A stretch of 64,000 bases of DNA, from assembly GCA_021405325.1 (NCBI GenBank), contig QWII01000032.1:1-64000 (forward strand), given 5' to 3'. The notes under the pieces were generated by a model. The model searched no databases and had not been told where the DNA came from. It saw only the letters and a program-made list of their open reading frames with translations. The stretch's first letter is position 1, and the number at the start of each line of letters is the position of its first letter. The position numbers and the translations under genes are program-made. Source of the DNA: Caldilinea sp. CFX5 (GTDB taxonomy: Bacteria > Chloroflexota > Anaerolineae > Caldilineales > Caldilineaceae). This document shows positions 15,879-23,623 of this stretch, in pieces.

Positions 15879-17171
15879 ATGAGCAACATAACGATCATTG
15901 CGTATGGTACACGGGGCGATGTACAGCCGGCGTTGGCTTTAGGTAAAGCGTTGCAAGCAGGCGGTCATCAGGTGCGTTTGCTGGCCGGGGCCAACTTTGG
16001 CGCCTGGATCAAGCAGCATGGGGTGACGCCGGTGCCGGCGGTGGTGGATATGCAAGCCATCATGGCCGGGCCGGATGGGCAGGAATGGGTGGAACGGGGC
16101 CATAATCCGCTCATTCAGATGCGGTTGATGAAGCGCTTGATTGACCGCACCGGGTGGCCGATGATGATCGACGCCTGGGAAGCCAGTCAGGGCGCCGATC
16201 TCCTGATCAGCAGCTTTACCTCTGACAGCTATGCACTTGCCATTGCGGAAAAATTGGGCATCCCCCAGGTGACAATGCCGTTGCAGCCGGCGCTGATCGC
16301 CACGCGTGATGGGCGGGCTATCCCCAATGCGCCCTTGCCGAATCGGGTTAGTCCGCTCAATTACTGGTTTAGCAAGTGGGTGATCGAAGGGGCGGGGTGG
16401 CAGCTTACCGGCCCGTTGACCAACCGTCTGCGTACAGAACTGCTGGGCTTGCCGCCCCAAAGTGCAGCAGAAAACCTGGCGGCGCGCCGCCGGCTGGTCA
16501 CGTTGAACGCCTACAGCCCCCACGTTGTCCCCCAACCGGCGGATTGGCCGGCGCACTTTCACACCACCAGCTATTGGTTTCTCGCCGAGGAAAGCCATTG
16601 GCAACCACCACCGGCTCTACTCGACTTTTTAGCCGCCGGTGAACCGCCGGTCTACATCGGCTTTGGCAGCATGACCGGGCGTGATCCGGCAGGGTTGACC
16701 CGCTTGTTGGTTGCCGCGGTTCAGCAAAGTGGCCGGCGCGTCATCTTGTTGAGCGGGTGGGCCGGTATGGGGCAGATCACGCTGCCGCCAAGCATCTACT
16801 GCCTGGATGCCGCGCCCCACGAATGGCTCTTTCCACGCATGGCCGCGGTGGTGCATCATGGCGGCGCGGGGACGACGGCGGCAGGTTTGCAAGCTGGGGT
16901 GCCGTCGATTCTCATTCCGCACTTTGCCGATCAATTCTTTTGGGGGCAACGTATTGCTGCGCTTGGGGTTGGGCCGCAGCCAATTCCCCGTCACAAACTG
17001 ACGGTCGATAAGCTGGCGACGGCATTGCGGATAGTGACAAGCGATGCGGCTATGCAACGGCGCGCGGCGGATCTGGGCGCGGCAATTCGTCAGGAAGATG
17101 GCGTTGGATGTGCGCTGGCGGTGTTGACCACGGCTGGGCTGCTGCGCAACGTTTCAGCGCCTTCTGCGTAG
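15879..17171 (+). CDS. UGT/GT1-type glycosyltransferase
   Basis: A 430-residue glycosyltransferase of the GT1/GT28-like fold (sterol- and macrolide-glucosyltransferase type). The N-terminus ITIIAYGTRGDVQPALALGK is the acceptor-side Rossmann start. The donor-binding C-terminal half has VYIGFGSMTGRDP and the sugar-nucleotide signature HHGGAGTTAAGLQAGVP with IPHFADQFFWGQRI. It would move a sugar from a UDP-sugar to a lipophilic acceptor. Divergent placement beside the CrtO-like gene makes a carotenoid hydroxyl the likely acceptor. That is inference from context. GGAGAGC precedes the ATG at 15879. Confidence 0.82.
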   Translation: MSNITIIAYGTRGDVQPALALGKALQAGGHQVRLLAGANFGAWIKQHGVTPVPAVVDMQAIMAGPDGQEWVERGHNPLIQMRLMKRLIDRTGWPMMIDAWEASQGADLLISSFTSDSYALAIAEKLGIPQVTMPLQPALIATRDGRAIPNAPLPNRVSPLNYWFSKWVIEGAGWQLTGPLTNRLRTELLGLPPQSAAENLAARRRLVTLNAYSPHVVPQPADWPAHFHTTSYWFLAEESHWQPPPALLDFLAAGEPPVYIGFGSMTGRDPAGLTRLLVAAVQQSGRRVILLSGWAGMGQITLPPSIYCLDAAPHEWLFPRMAAVVHHGGAGTTAAGLQAGVPSILIPHFADQFFWGQRIAALGVGPQPIPRHKLTVDKLATALRIVTSDAAMQRRAADLGAAIRQEDGVGCALAVLTTAGLLRNVSAPSA

Positions 17172-17210
17172 AGAGGAAAAGCAAACCAACGCAACCGGAA
17201 AGGAATGGTT

Positions 17211-19157
17211 ATGTTTTCATGCAAGCTGCGCCATCATCGTTTGAGTGCTGTCAATGTCGTACTACTCCTGTTACTATTATTGAACCCGGCCATTGCCCGC
17301 GCCGCGCCGTCAACCCAACCCGCCGTGCCCTTACAGGCGGACGAGGCCGAAGCCTTTTTCGATGGCTTGCTGGCGGCGCAACTGGAGGCTTATCATATCC
17401 CAGGGGCAGCCGTTGCCGTTGTGCAGGATGGTGAGTTGCTCTTTGCCAAAGGCTATGGCTACGCCGATATCGCTGCCCGCAAACCAGTGGCGCCCGAGCA
17501 GACGCTCTTTCGTCCGGGGTCGATCTCCAAGCTCTTTATTTGGACAGCGGTCATGCAACTGGTGGAGCAGGGCAAGCTCGATCTCGCTGCCGATGTCAAC
17601 AGCTATTTAACGGCGTTTCAGATCCCCGCCACCTACCCTGAACCGATCACCCTGGCCCATCTGCTGACCCATACTCCCGGTTTTGAGGATCAGGGCGAGG
17701 GGTTGTTTATCCGGTCGGTGGACGATCTGCTGCCGTTGGGCGACTATCTCCAACGCTATATGCCGGCCCGTGTCCGCCCGCCGGGGACGCTGACCGCTTA
17801 CTCAAATTATGGTACAGCCCTGGCTGGTTATATTGTTGAACAGGTCAGCGGAATGCCCTATGAGCAATACATTGAGGAAAACATCTTTCAGCCGTTACAG
17901 ATGAGCCATAGCACCTTTCGTCAACCGGTGCCGGCGGAATTGACGGCGGATCTGGCGGTAGGGTATGTCTATACCGGCGGGCAACAGGAGGCGCGCCCCT
18001 TTGAGGTTGTCCAATCATCGCCCGCCGGCGCGTTGAGCGCCACAGTCACTGATCTCGCCAACTTTATGATTGCCCACCTTCAAGATGGTCGTTTTGGTGA
18101 TCAGCGCATCCTGGCTGCGGCGACCGCACAGACGATGCACGAGCGGCTCTTTACCAACGATCCCCAGGTCAACGGCTTTGCCCACGGCTTCCTTGAAGGG
18201 ACGATCAATGGTCAACGGCTGATCTGGCACGCCGGCGATACGATCTATTTTCACAGCGCCCTGGTGCTGATCCCGGAACACAACCTGGGATTTGTGGTGT
18301 CGTATAACGGCGTGAACGGCTCGCAAGCCTACTTGAGTACAGTCAACGCCTTTACGGATCACTATTTCCCTGAGACTGAGCCGGCGCCACCCGCACCGCC
18401 AGCTGATGCGTTGACGCATGCCCGGCAGGTGGCCGGCAGTTATGTGGCGGCGCGCAGCAATCAAACCACGGCGGAGAAGGTTGCGAATCTCTTCCAGATG
18501 ATCAACGTGCAGCCGACGGCCACCGGTGAACTGGTCGTGTCGATGGGTACGCCGGCGCAAATGACGGCGCGCTATGTGGAGACGGTGCCGTTGGTCTATA
18601 CATCGGTCGATACGCCACCGTCGATCTTTGGCAAGCTGGTCTTCCGCGCCGATGACCAGGGCAATGTCACCCATCTCTTCCAGGAGAACAACCCGACTAC
18701 CGCCTATAGTAAAGTGCCGTGGTATGGGGCGGGCGGCTTTAACCTGACCTTGCTGCTGCTCTGTTTGCTGCTCTTCCTGATTACCATCATTGGCGGGCTG
18801 GTCGCGCTGTGGATTCGCTGGCGCTATCGGGAATCGCGTTCATGGCTGGCGCAACTGGCGGCGTGGAGCGCTGGTCTGCTGAGTCTGGCCGGTGTCGCCT
18901 TTGTCGTGATCTTTGGGGCGACCGTCAGTAATCTCGAAATGATCATCCTGGGGTTGCCGGCCTGGTTTGATTACGTCATGTTGTTGCCGTGGGCGGTGGC
19001 AGTGTTGTTGGTGGTGATGCTGATCCTGACGCCGGTGATCTGGGCGCGGCGCTATTGGAGCCTGCCGCGGCGGTTGCATTATACAATGCTGCTGGTCGGT
19101 GGGGCGGCGTTTGTGTGGTGGTTGGCTTATTGGAATTTGTTGGTGTGGCCAGGGTGA
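17211..19157 (+). CDS. Beta-lactamase-family serine hydrolase with C-terminal membrane domain
   Basis: A 648-residue exported serine hydrolase of the class C beta-lactamase/DD-peptidase fold (PF00144). A signal peptide covers about residues 1-35 (NVVLLLLLLLNPAIARA). The catalytic SxxK is in RPGSISKLFIW, the Tyr-x-Asn in AYSNYGTALAG and the third motif is the IWHAGD segment. The C-terminal 150 residues form about four membrane helices (LTLLLLCLLLFLITIIGGLV), an arrangement seen in esterase/peptidase EstB-like and FmtA-like proteins. An ATG at 17211 with AAAGGA upstream was chosen over one at 17205, which has no space for a ribosome site. The substrate is unknown. Confidence 0.85.
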   Translation: MFSCKLRHHRLSAVNVVLLLLLLLNPAIARAAPSTQPAVPLQADEAEAFFDGLLAAQLEAYHIPGAAVAVVQDGELLFAKGYGYADIAARKPVAPEQTLFRPGSISKLFIWTAVMQLVEQGKLDLAADVNSYLTAFQIPATYPEPITLAHLLTHTPGFEDQGEGLFIRSVDDLLPLGDYLQRYMPARVRPPGTLTAYSNYGTALAGYIVEQVSGMPYEQYIEENIFQPLQMSHSTFRQPVPAELTADLAVGYVYTGGQQEARPFEVVQSSPAGALSATVTDLANFMIAHLQDGRFGDQRILAAATAQTMHERLFTNDPQVNGFAHGFLEGTINGQRLIWHAGDTIYFHSALVLIPEHNLGFVVSYNGVNGSQAYLSTVNAFTDHYFPETEPAPPAPPADALTHARQVAGSYVAARSNQTTAEKVANLFQMINVQPTATGELVVSMGTPAQMTARYVETVPLVYTSVDTPPSIFGKLVFRADDQGNVTHLFQENNPTTAYSKVPWYGAGGFNLTLLLLCLLLFLITIIGGLVALWIRWRYRESRSWLAQLAAWSAGLLSLAGVAFVVIFGATVSNLEMIILGLPAWFDYVMLLPWAVAVLLVVMLILTPVIWARRYWSLPRRLHYTMLLVGGAAFVWWLAYWNLLVWPG

Positions 19158-19184
19158 GGCTCCCTGTTCGTGGGAAAGAAAAAG

Positions 19185-19213
19185 TTGTTGAGCGTAGGGG
19201 AGGATGATATACT
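19185..19213 (+). promoter_or_regulatory. Putative promoter of the antitoxin-PIN pair
   Basis: TTGTTG at 19185-19190 and TATACT at 19208-19213 with 17-base spacing. A strong AGGAGG-like ribosome site follows before the ATG at 19253. Confidence 0.6.
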
Positions 19214-19252
19214 ACTCATCAGTGTTCAAATCGAACAGGAGGAGATTGTACG

Positions 19253-19519
19253 ATGAGTGCAGCAGTAGAAACCATTCAGCTTCCAAGACAACTTTATATC
19301 CGTCTTTGGCGCTTTGCAGAACAAGAGCAAACCGAACCGGTGGCTTTGATCGAACATTGGTTGGAACGTGCATTGGTGCAAGAAGATGATGATGCGACTA
19401 CTAACACAGCCGCAGGTGTTGCGCCCATCTATCGTCTTCATGAGTATGCTGAGGATCTAGGTGTAACCGATCTGGCGCAAAATGTTGATCATTACCTGTA
19501 TGGACATGAGAAGCAATGA
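19253..19519 (+). CDS. Antitoxin-like protein paired with a PIN toxin
   Basis: An 88-residue protein. The N-terminal segment VETIQLPRQLYIRLWRFAEQ with PVALIEHWLERAL fits a ribbon-helix-helix-type antitoxin DNA-binding part. The C-terminal half (YRLHEYAEDLGVTDLAQNVD) would wrap the toxin. It has a good promoter and a strong ribosome site, and its frame is intact. Its stop overlaps the start of the toxin frame (ATGA), the classical VapB-VapC arrangement. The toxin is inactivated, so this is now an orphan antitoxin. Confidence 0.7.
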   Translation: MSAAVETIQLPRQLYIRLWRFAEQEQTEPVALIEHWLERALVQEDDDATTNTAAGVAPIYRLHEYAEDLGVTDLAQNVDHYLYGHEKQ

Positions 19520-19941
19520 GCCGAGTCGTCTTTTAGGATACCTCCGCCTTTTTGGCGTTGGCTAATACACGGGATGCCTTACACCGCCAAGCCGTTGCCG
19601 TGAGTCAATCTTTGGCCCGCGAAAACGTACAATTGCTAACCACCGACGCCGTGTTGACTGAACTTGCCAATGGCTTGAGCAAGGTCGGCCAACGCCAATT
19701 GGCCCAACGAACTGTCAAGCTGGTTTACCAGTCTGTGCCGCTCGGTGTAGCAGAAATCGTGCATATTGATGCCGCACTTTGGCAACGCGGCTGGCACCTC
19801 TATTGCGCTCGTCCCGATAAAGAATGAGGCCTTACCGACTGTTTGAGTTTTGTCGTCATGCAGGAGAACGAACTGTTTGAGGCGTTTACGGCTGACCATC
19901 ACTTTGAACAGGCCGGCTTTATGCGTTTATTGCGACCGTAA
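19516..19941 (+). pseudogene. PIN-domain (VapC-type) toxin with two in-frame stop codons
   Basis: Read from the ATG at 19516, the frame encodes a complete 141-codon PIN ribonuclease. It is interrupted by TAG at codon 7 (19534) and TGA at codon 104 (19825), with no frameshift. The acidic residues survive: DTSAFLALAN after the first stop, TDAVLTELANGL in the middle, GLTDCLSF right after the second stop and FTADHHFEQAGF at the end. The second stop falls where the family has Trp in DKEWGLTDC. Conservation around both stops points to recent decay of the toxin while the antitoxin stayed intact. Suppression at both sites is unlikely because two different stop codons are involved. Confidence 0.85.
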
Positions 19942-19946
19942 GTACG

Positions 19947-20261
19947 CTACGGCTTGGCCATCAACGCAATGCGATAGGGATACAACTCGGCGCGCATAAC
20001 ACCTTGTTTGACGGCGGGGTCGTTGTCAACGATGGCGTGAGCAGCAGTTTCATCAGCGGCTTCAAAGATGACAATGCCAAAGGTGCTGGCATCGGTGTTG
20101 AGGGTGCGCCCGGCCAGCTTGACGACGCCCGCTTCGCACAACCGTTGTAGGTAGTGGAAGTGTTCGCTGACCAGGCGCGCTTCTTCCTCGGTCGGGCCTT
20201 CGGTCAGCATGGCGAGACGGGTGGGTTGGATTTTGTAGAGAAATTGGGTTGGTGCGTTCAT
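19947..20261 (-). CDS. YciI-like family protein
   Basis: A 104-residue protein with a YciI-like ferredoxin fold: FLYKIQPTRLAMLTEGPTEE, an HFHYLQRLCEAG helix, KLAGRTLNTDASTFGIVIFE and NDPAVKQGVMRAELYPYRI. YciI proteins bind small molecules and sometimes join oxidoreductases, and this one cannot be assigned more closely. The ATG at 20261 with AAGG upstream is preferred over a start at 20291. The gene ends five bases from the end of the PIN pseudogene on the other strand. Confidence 0.75.
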   Translation of the reverse strand: MNAPTQFLYKIQPTRLAMLTEGPTEEEARLVSEHFHYLQRLCEAGVVKLAGRTLNTDASTFGIVIFEAADETAAHAIVDNDPAVKQGVMRAELYPYRIALMAKP

Positions 20262-20293
20262 CGTGACCTTTTTGTATAGCTCTGGCTTCACTC

Positions 20294-20689
20294 TCAGTTT
20301 GTAATTTCTGTTATTTGGGCCAGTCCATTAAGCGTTACCACAAGTTGATTGAGGACATCCCGCCCAATGATCACTTCTTTTGTTCGCTCGTTCGCAACCA
20401 CGTCAATGCCATAAATTGTATGCGTACCAATTTTAATATTGACCGCATAGAGCCGAACGGCGTAACGTTGACCGGAGACAGTGCGCGCCCAACTCTCGTC
20501 GACAACACGCGCACCGATTTGGCGTAAGATATGGGCTGGGATTAAGGTTCCATCAGCACCGGAGTCAATATATGCAGTCACTTGCTGTTCTTGTGCTGTT
20601 TCTCTGCTGATCAGCGTGATGAGAGCAATGGGAAAGGCTGGACCTGGGTAGCTGTTATCGTAATCGAAAGAAATCTGCATTACCGGCAT
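20294..20689 (-). CDS. Retropepsin-like aspartic protease-family protein
   Basis: A 131-residue protein with a single-domain retropepsin-like fold. The catalytic Asp is in AYIDSGADGTLIP, the flap region is GQRYAVRLYAVNI and the terminal strand EVIIGRDVLNQL matches the conserved ILGRD/IGRD motif. Such clan AA proteins act as homodimers, and the cellular substrate is unknown. It lies 3 bases after the upstream small gene, so the two are co-expressed. Confidence 0.75.
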   Translation of the reverse strand: MPVMQISFDYDNSYPGPAFPIALITLISRETAQEQQVTAYIDSGADGTLIPAHILRQIGARVVDESWARTVSGQRYAVRLYAVNIKIGTHTIYGIDVVANERTKEVIIGRDVLNQLVVTLNGLAQITEITN

Positions 20690-20692
20690 CGG

Positions 20693-21109
20693 CTATCGTT
20701 GCCTTTCAATCGAACGGAGGGAGTGAAAGGTATAGGTACGTTCCGGCGCGGCTTCAACCCGTCGCATCAGGACAAACTGGTTAGGATAGCGGTGTTCGAT
20801 GCGGGCGTAGAGGGCTAATTTATCGGTATCATGGTCAACTAGTTGTCCCCCCTTGATGGCGACATAGTGATGGGCATACTGTTGCCAAAGCTGTTTGTGC
20901 ATTCGTAAATAGGCTTGTTTTTCCTGCTCAATCGCCGTTTCTACGGTCGGCGCTACCTTTGTTGCGATACGTTCTTCGGTGAAGACAGGTGGGTTCTGCG
21001 CCAAATACTCAGCAATGGCTTCGCCGATTCCTTGGTGGCGCTCTTGGGCAAACTGTTCGTATAAGTCGTAGGTTGGCTCTGATAGAACAACATTCACTGC
21101 AATCGACAT
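20693..21109 (-). CDS. Small protein with N-terminal antitoxin-like and C-terminal DUF5678-like parts
   Basis: A 138-residue protein. The N-terminal part (IAVNVVLSEPTYDLYEQFAQ) resembles a ribbon-helix-helix-type segment. The C-terminal part (HHYVAIKGGQLVDHDTDKLA with IEHRYPNQFVLMRRVE) matches the DUF5678 pattern often found beside retropepsin-like genes. The ATG at 21109 has GGGAG six bases upstream and is preferred over one at 21172. The pairing with the retropepsin-like gene recurs in Chloroflexota and cyanobacteria, but its function is not established. Confidence 0.6.
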   Translation of the reverse strand: MSIAVNVVLSEPTYDLYEQFAQERHQGIGEAIAEYLAQNPPVFTEERIATKVAPTVETAIEQEKQAYLRMHKQLWQQYAHHYVAIKGGQLVDHDTDKLALYARIEHRYPNQFVLMRRVEAAPERTYTFHSLRSIERQR

Positions 21110-21221
21110 CGCTAACTCCCCTACTACTTCAGCATCGCCAGGACGATAGAATATGCTTTGATAATAGAACAAGTATACTATGAGTTTATAGTGATCGCAA
21201 CCAAGCAGGAAGCTCAGGCAA

Positions 21222-21370
21222 ACACAACAACGGATTTGAGAAGCAGCCGATGAATCGTTCTGCCAGGAAATTTAAGGAGGAGGCCAAGCTTATTATCCCC
21301 TACATCTCTTGACTATCGTGATCGTGCTTTGCTCCAAAAATCCGTTGCTTCCCAAATCCGTTGTTGTGTT
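21222..21370. repeat. 25-bp inverted repeat downstream of the DGR template repeat
   Basis: Bases 21222-21246 and 21346-21370 are inverse complements with one mismatch, separated by 99 bases. On the sense strand of the DGR this region follows the template repeat, where DGR template RNAs are known to need a structured spacer. The rest of the non-coding stretch from 21110 to 21383 shows no gene. Confidence 0.65.
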
Positions 21371-21383
21371 CCTGGTCGCGCTT

Positions 21384-21536
21384 CAGAGATTAGAGTTTTA
21401 GAGAGTTTAGAGTTTAAAAGCCGTGGGACAAAACCCGAAACCCCACATTGTTGTTCGCGTTCGTGGGGTTGTTGTTGTTGCGGTTGGCGCAGCGGACATT
21501 GTTCTCGTTGTTGTTGAACGCACCCCCGCGCAACGT
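21384..21536 (-). repeat. DGR template repeat (TR)
   Basis: Non-coding donor sequence of the diversity-generating retroelement. Bases 21406-21536 align without gaps to the variable repeat at 23493-23623 (offset 2087). The 14 mismatches, at plus-strand 21415, 21424, 21448, 21449, 21452, 21455, 21460, 21461, 21472, 21476, 21479, 21508, 21509 and 21514, are all T on the plus strand, that is A in the sense strand. Weaker homology reaches 21384. Translated in the target frame it gives a lectin-fold tail studded with Asn (14 AAC/AAT codons). Each such codon can be turned into many residues without stops when only adenines mutate. It lies 80 bases after avd, most likely on the same transcript. Confidence 0.96.
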
Positions 21537-21615
21537 CCCAGCCGTCCCTACAACAACGGCAGCGCAAGAGAAGTTCGACTTTTTGAAAAAGTCCAACTTC
21601 TACCTACGCCACCGG

Positions 21616-21993
21616 TCATTGCCGTGTTACCTTTTGCCAGCCGCCCAGCAGCCGCCCCAATTCGGCCACCAGACGACCGCCATGTTCATATTGTCCCGGA
21701 TTGGTCCACCGCCAGTGATAGACCAACCGCCAGTAGTGGCGCACTTTATCCAACTGTGCACCGACGGCCAACAAGCGTTGTAAGCGCTCCTGCCCACGCA
21801 CCTGATTAGCTTCCACCAGACATTCGTAATAATCGAGCGCGGCATCGACTAGCCGTCGCGTCACCGTATGACGATGGGCGCGGGGGAAATGGTCGGTTTG
21901 GGGGATGAGCCAGGCCAGAAAATCGAGCGTTTTGGCAAAGATGGGGGTCATCTTCTCATAAACTTGCTCATTGCCGCCAGCCTCATCGCTCAC
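21616..21993 (-). CDS. avd: DGR accessory protein Avd
   Basis: A 125-residue basic helical protein of the Avd family (four-helix bundle, formerly mislabelled S23-like). Known Avd forms a pentamer that binds the reverse transcriptase and the template RNA and is needed for retrohoming. Features are LAWLIPQTDHFPRAHRHTVT, LVDAALDYYECLVEANQV and the C-terminal RLVAELGRLLGGWQKVTR. The start is GTG at 21993, overlapping the RT stop by three bases (GTGA), so translation is coupled. It sits between the RT and the template repeat. Confidence 0.9.
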   Translation of the reverse strand: MSDEAGGNEQVYEKMTPIFAKTLDFLAWLIPQTDHFPRAHRHTVTRRLVDAALDYYECLVEANQVRGQERLQRLLAVGAQLDKVRHYWRLVYHWRWTNPGQYEHGGRLVAELGRLLGGWQKVTRQ

Positions 21994-23048
21994 AAGCGCA
22001 CCTCTTTCAAGATCGTTCGCCGCAGCCCCCAGCTATCGGCGTAGCGTACATGATTGATCCAGCCGCGCACGGAGTGGTCAATGGCGGCGCGCCCCTGCCG
22101 TTTGCGCTGATAGGCCGTCAATAGACGGCGTAGTCGTTGTTGGTAGGCAATGCCTTTCCGCCGCTTGAGTTGGCGATGATGAGGATAGACCACAAAGCCT
22201 AAAAAGGGGATGCCGTGAGCCGTGGGGTAAATCTGCGCCCGCCCTTCGTGCAAGGTCAGGCGCAAGCGCGCTAATCGATCCATGATGGCTGTACGCCAGC
22301 CGTGCAGGGTCTCCTTGTCCGGGGCGAAGAGGAGAAAATCATCGACGTAGCGTAGATAGGTTGCACAACCCAATTCGCGGTTGACAAAGTGGTCAAACGC
22401 ATTCAGGTAGCAGTTGGCCCAAAATTGGCTGGTCAAGTTGCCGATGGGCAGCCCGCGCGGCCAGCTGATCGCAAAGAGATCGTCACCGGCAAAGTAGACC
22501 ATCTCGTACTCTTCGCTTAAGACGCCAATGCCGCTGTCCAGAATCAGCTTGATCAGCCGCCGCAGCCCGCCGTCCTGAATGCGCCGGTGGAGTGTGCGTT
22601 GTAAGATGGCATGGTCAATCGACGGGAAAAACTGGCGTACATCACATTGCAAGACATAGGGATAGCGCCGCGCCCACTGTTGACAGGTGTTGAGCGCCCG
22701 ATGCGTCCCCTTGCCGACCCGATTGGCGTAGGAATGGGTGATAAAACTGCGTTCAAAGGCCGGTTCAATCAGTTGACAGAGCGCATGATGGACAATCCTG
22801 TCGCGAAAGGGGGCGGCGCTAATCAGTCGCCGCTTGGGTTCATGGATGATAAAGCTGCTGTAGGCGCCGGGGCGATAGGTAGCGGCGGCCAATTCGTCCT
22901 GAAGTTGAAAAAGGTTATCTTCCAGGCGATATTCAAAGGCCGCGGCGGCCACGCGCCCGCGTTTGCCTTTGGCTGCCTTGCGGTAGGCCAGGTAGAGGTT
23001 GTCCCAGGTATGGAGATCGGCGTAAGTGGCGGTGACTTGGGTCGGCAT
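21990..23048 (-). CDS. DGR reverse transcriptase
   Basis: A 352-residue reverse transcriptase that copies the template RNA with frequent errors at adenines. Motifs in order: RRLISAAPFRDRIVHHAL (70-90), LQCDVRQFFPSIDHAILQ with catalytic Asp 136, GLPIGNLTSQFWANCYLN (199-216, the DGR-type form of motif 4), and LRYVDDFLLF with the catalytic YVDD at 234-237. PFLGFVVYP follows as the thumb-side motif. No maturase or endonuclease domain is attached. The ATG at 23048 begins the conserved region (TWDNLYLAYRKAAKGKR). The open frame continues 369 bases further upstream, but that sequence is not RT-like. Confidence 0.95.
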   Translation of the reverse strand: MPTQVTATYADLHTWDNLYLAYRKAAKGKRGRVAAAAFEYRLEDNLFQLQDELAAATYRPGAYSSFIIHEPKRRLISAAPFRDRIVHHALCQLIEPAFERSFITHSYANRVGKGTHRALNTCQQWARRYPYVLQCDVRQFFPSIDHAILQRTLHRRIQDGGLRRLIKLILDSGIGVLSEEYEMVYFAGDDLFAISWPRGLPIGNLTSQFWANCYLNAFDHFVNRELGCATYLRYVDDFLLFAPDKETLHGWRTAIMDRLARLRLTLHEGRAQIYPTAHGIPFLGFVVYPHHRQLKRRKGIAYQQRLRRLLTAYQRKRQGRAAIDHSVRGWINHVRYADSWGLRRTILKEVRL

Positions 23049-23113
23049 CTGTTTGACCGGGAAAGGGACGCAGAGCGTCCAGCCGGCATTCCCACGCCGA
23101 GCGTGGGAACGAG

Positions 23114-23154
23114 CAAAAATCCGTTGCTTCCTAAATCCGTTGTAGTGTTTCTGG
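23114..23154. repeat. 41-bp direct repeat shared with the TR flank
   Basis: These 41 bases match 21335-21375 with three mismatches in the same orientation, and the core also matches 21222-21246 in inverse. All three copies are in or near the DGR non-coding parts. The unit contains two AAATCCGTTG-like words. Confidence 0.75.
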
Positions 23155-23208
23155 CGTGGATGGGGTGGCGGCTGCACCGCCGACCGTCTATCCACAGCCC
23201 ACTCGGAC

Positions 23209-23279
23209 TTGCGCTTTGTCAACGCCGATAGTTGATACTGGTGGTGGGCGGTAAGGGTTCCGGCGCTGACAAAGCGCAA
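23209..23279. other. 19-bp hairpin in the VP-RT gap
   Basis: Bases 23209-23227 pair with 23261-23279 with one mismatch. It lies in the 452-base non-coding stretch between the variable-protein stop (23501) and the RT start (23048), about 215 bases past the VR. It may be a terminator or processing site limiting RT expression. The remaining part of this stretch (23280-23490) is AT-rich near the VR and has no recognisable gene. Confidence 0.55.
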
Positions 23280-23492
23280 ATTCAAGCGTTCTCTGAATAC
23301 CCACTCGCCCGTACAACCACCACCCCACCCACGCGCGGCGTTTTTAGAAAAAATTCGACCGCCTTCGGCGGTAATAGGATAGCAGGGGCGCTGCGCCCCC
23401 TGCACCCCCGCGTTCATCTCTCGCTATCTAGTATATCCTACTTACTTGTTTAACGCAAGAGAAAAGATAATCAGAGATCAGAGATTTAGAGA

Positions 23493-23623
23493 TTTAGAGT
23501 TCAAAAGCCGGGGGACAAAACCCGAAACCCCACAACGTCGTCCGCGAACGTGGGGTTGCTGTCGTAGCGGTTGGCGCAGCGGACATTGTTCTCGAGGTTG
23601 CTGAACGCACCCCCGCGCAACGT
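23493..23623 (-). repeat. DGR variable repeat (VR)
   Basis: Recipient of mutagenic retrohoming, covering the last 40 codons of the variable protein and running past its stop. Relative to the template, nine Asn codons are changed (to Ser, Leu, Tyr, Asp, Ser, Phe, Asp, Asp and Val), one His to Pro, and the stop from TAA to TGA. All 14 base changes are at template adenines. The 3' sense part (GTTTCGGGTTTTGTCCC) is identical in both copies and is the likely initiation-of-mutagenic-homing segment. Confidence 0.96.

Noticed and set aside
19516..19941. Recoding (selenocysteine or stop suppression) instead of pseudogene
   Set aside because: Two different stop codons occur, one at a hydrophobic and one at a Trp position. 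No SECIS-like hairpin is seen, so nonsense decay is simpler.
21414..21596. A 60-residue Asn-rich open frame on the minus strand overlapping the template repeat
   Set aside because: Its homology to the variable-protein tail in the same frame, and the adenine-only differences, show it is the DGR template. There is no ribosome site and no reason to call it a protein gene.
21990..23048. Retron or group II intron reverse transcriptase
   Set aside because: No msr/msd-like RNA or intron domains are present. Avd plus TR/VR with adenine-specific differences define a DGR.
23049..23417. N-terminal extension of the reverse transcriptase frame by 123 codons
   Set aside because: The added residues have no RT similarity and run over a hairpin and the 41-bp repeat. 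The conserved DGR-RT start is at 23048.
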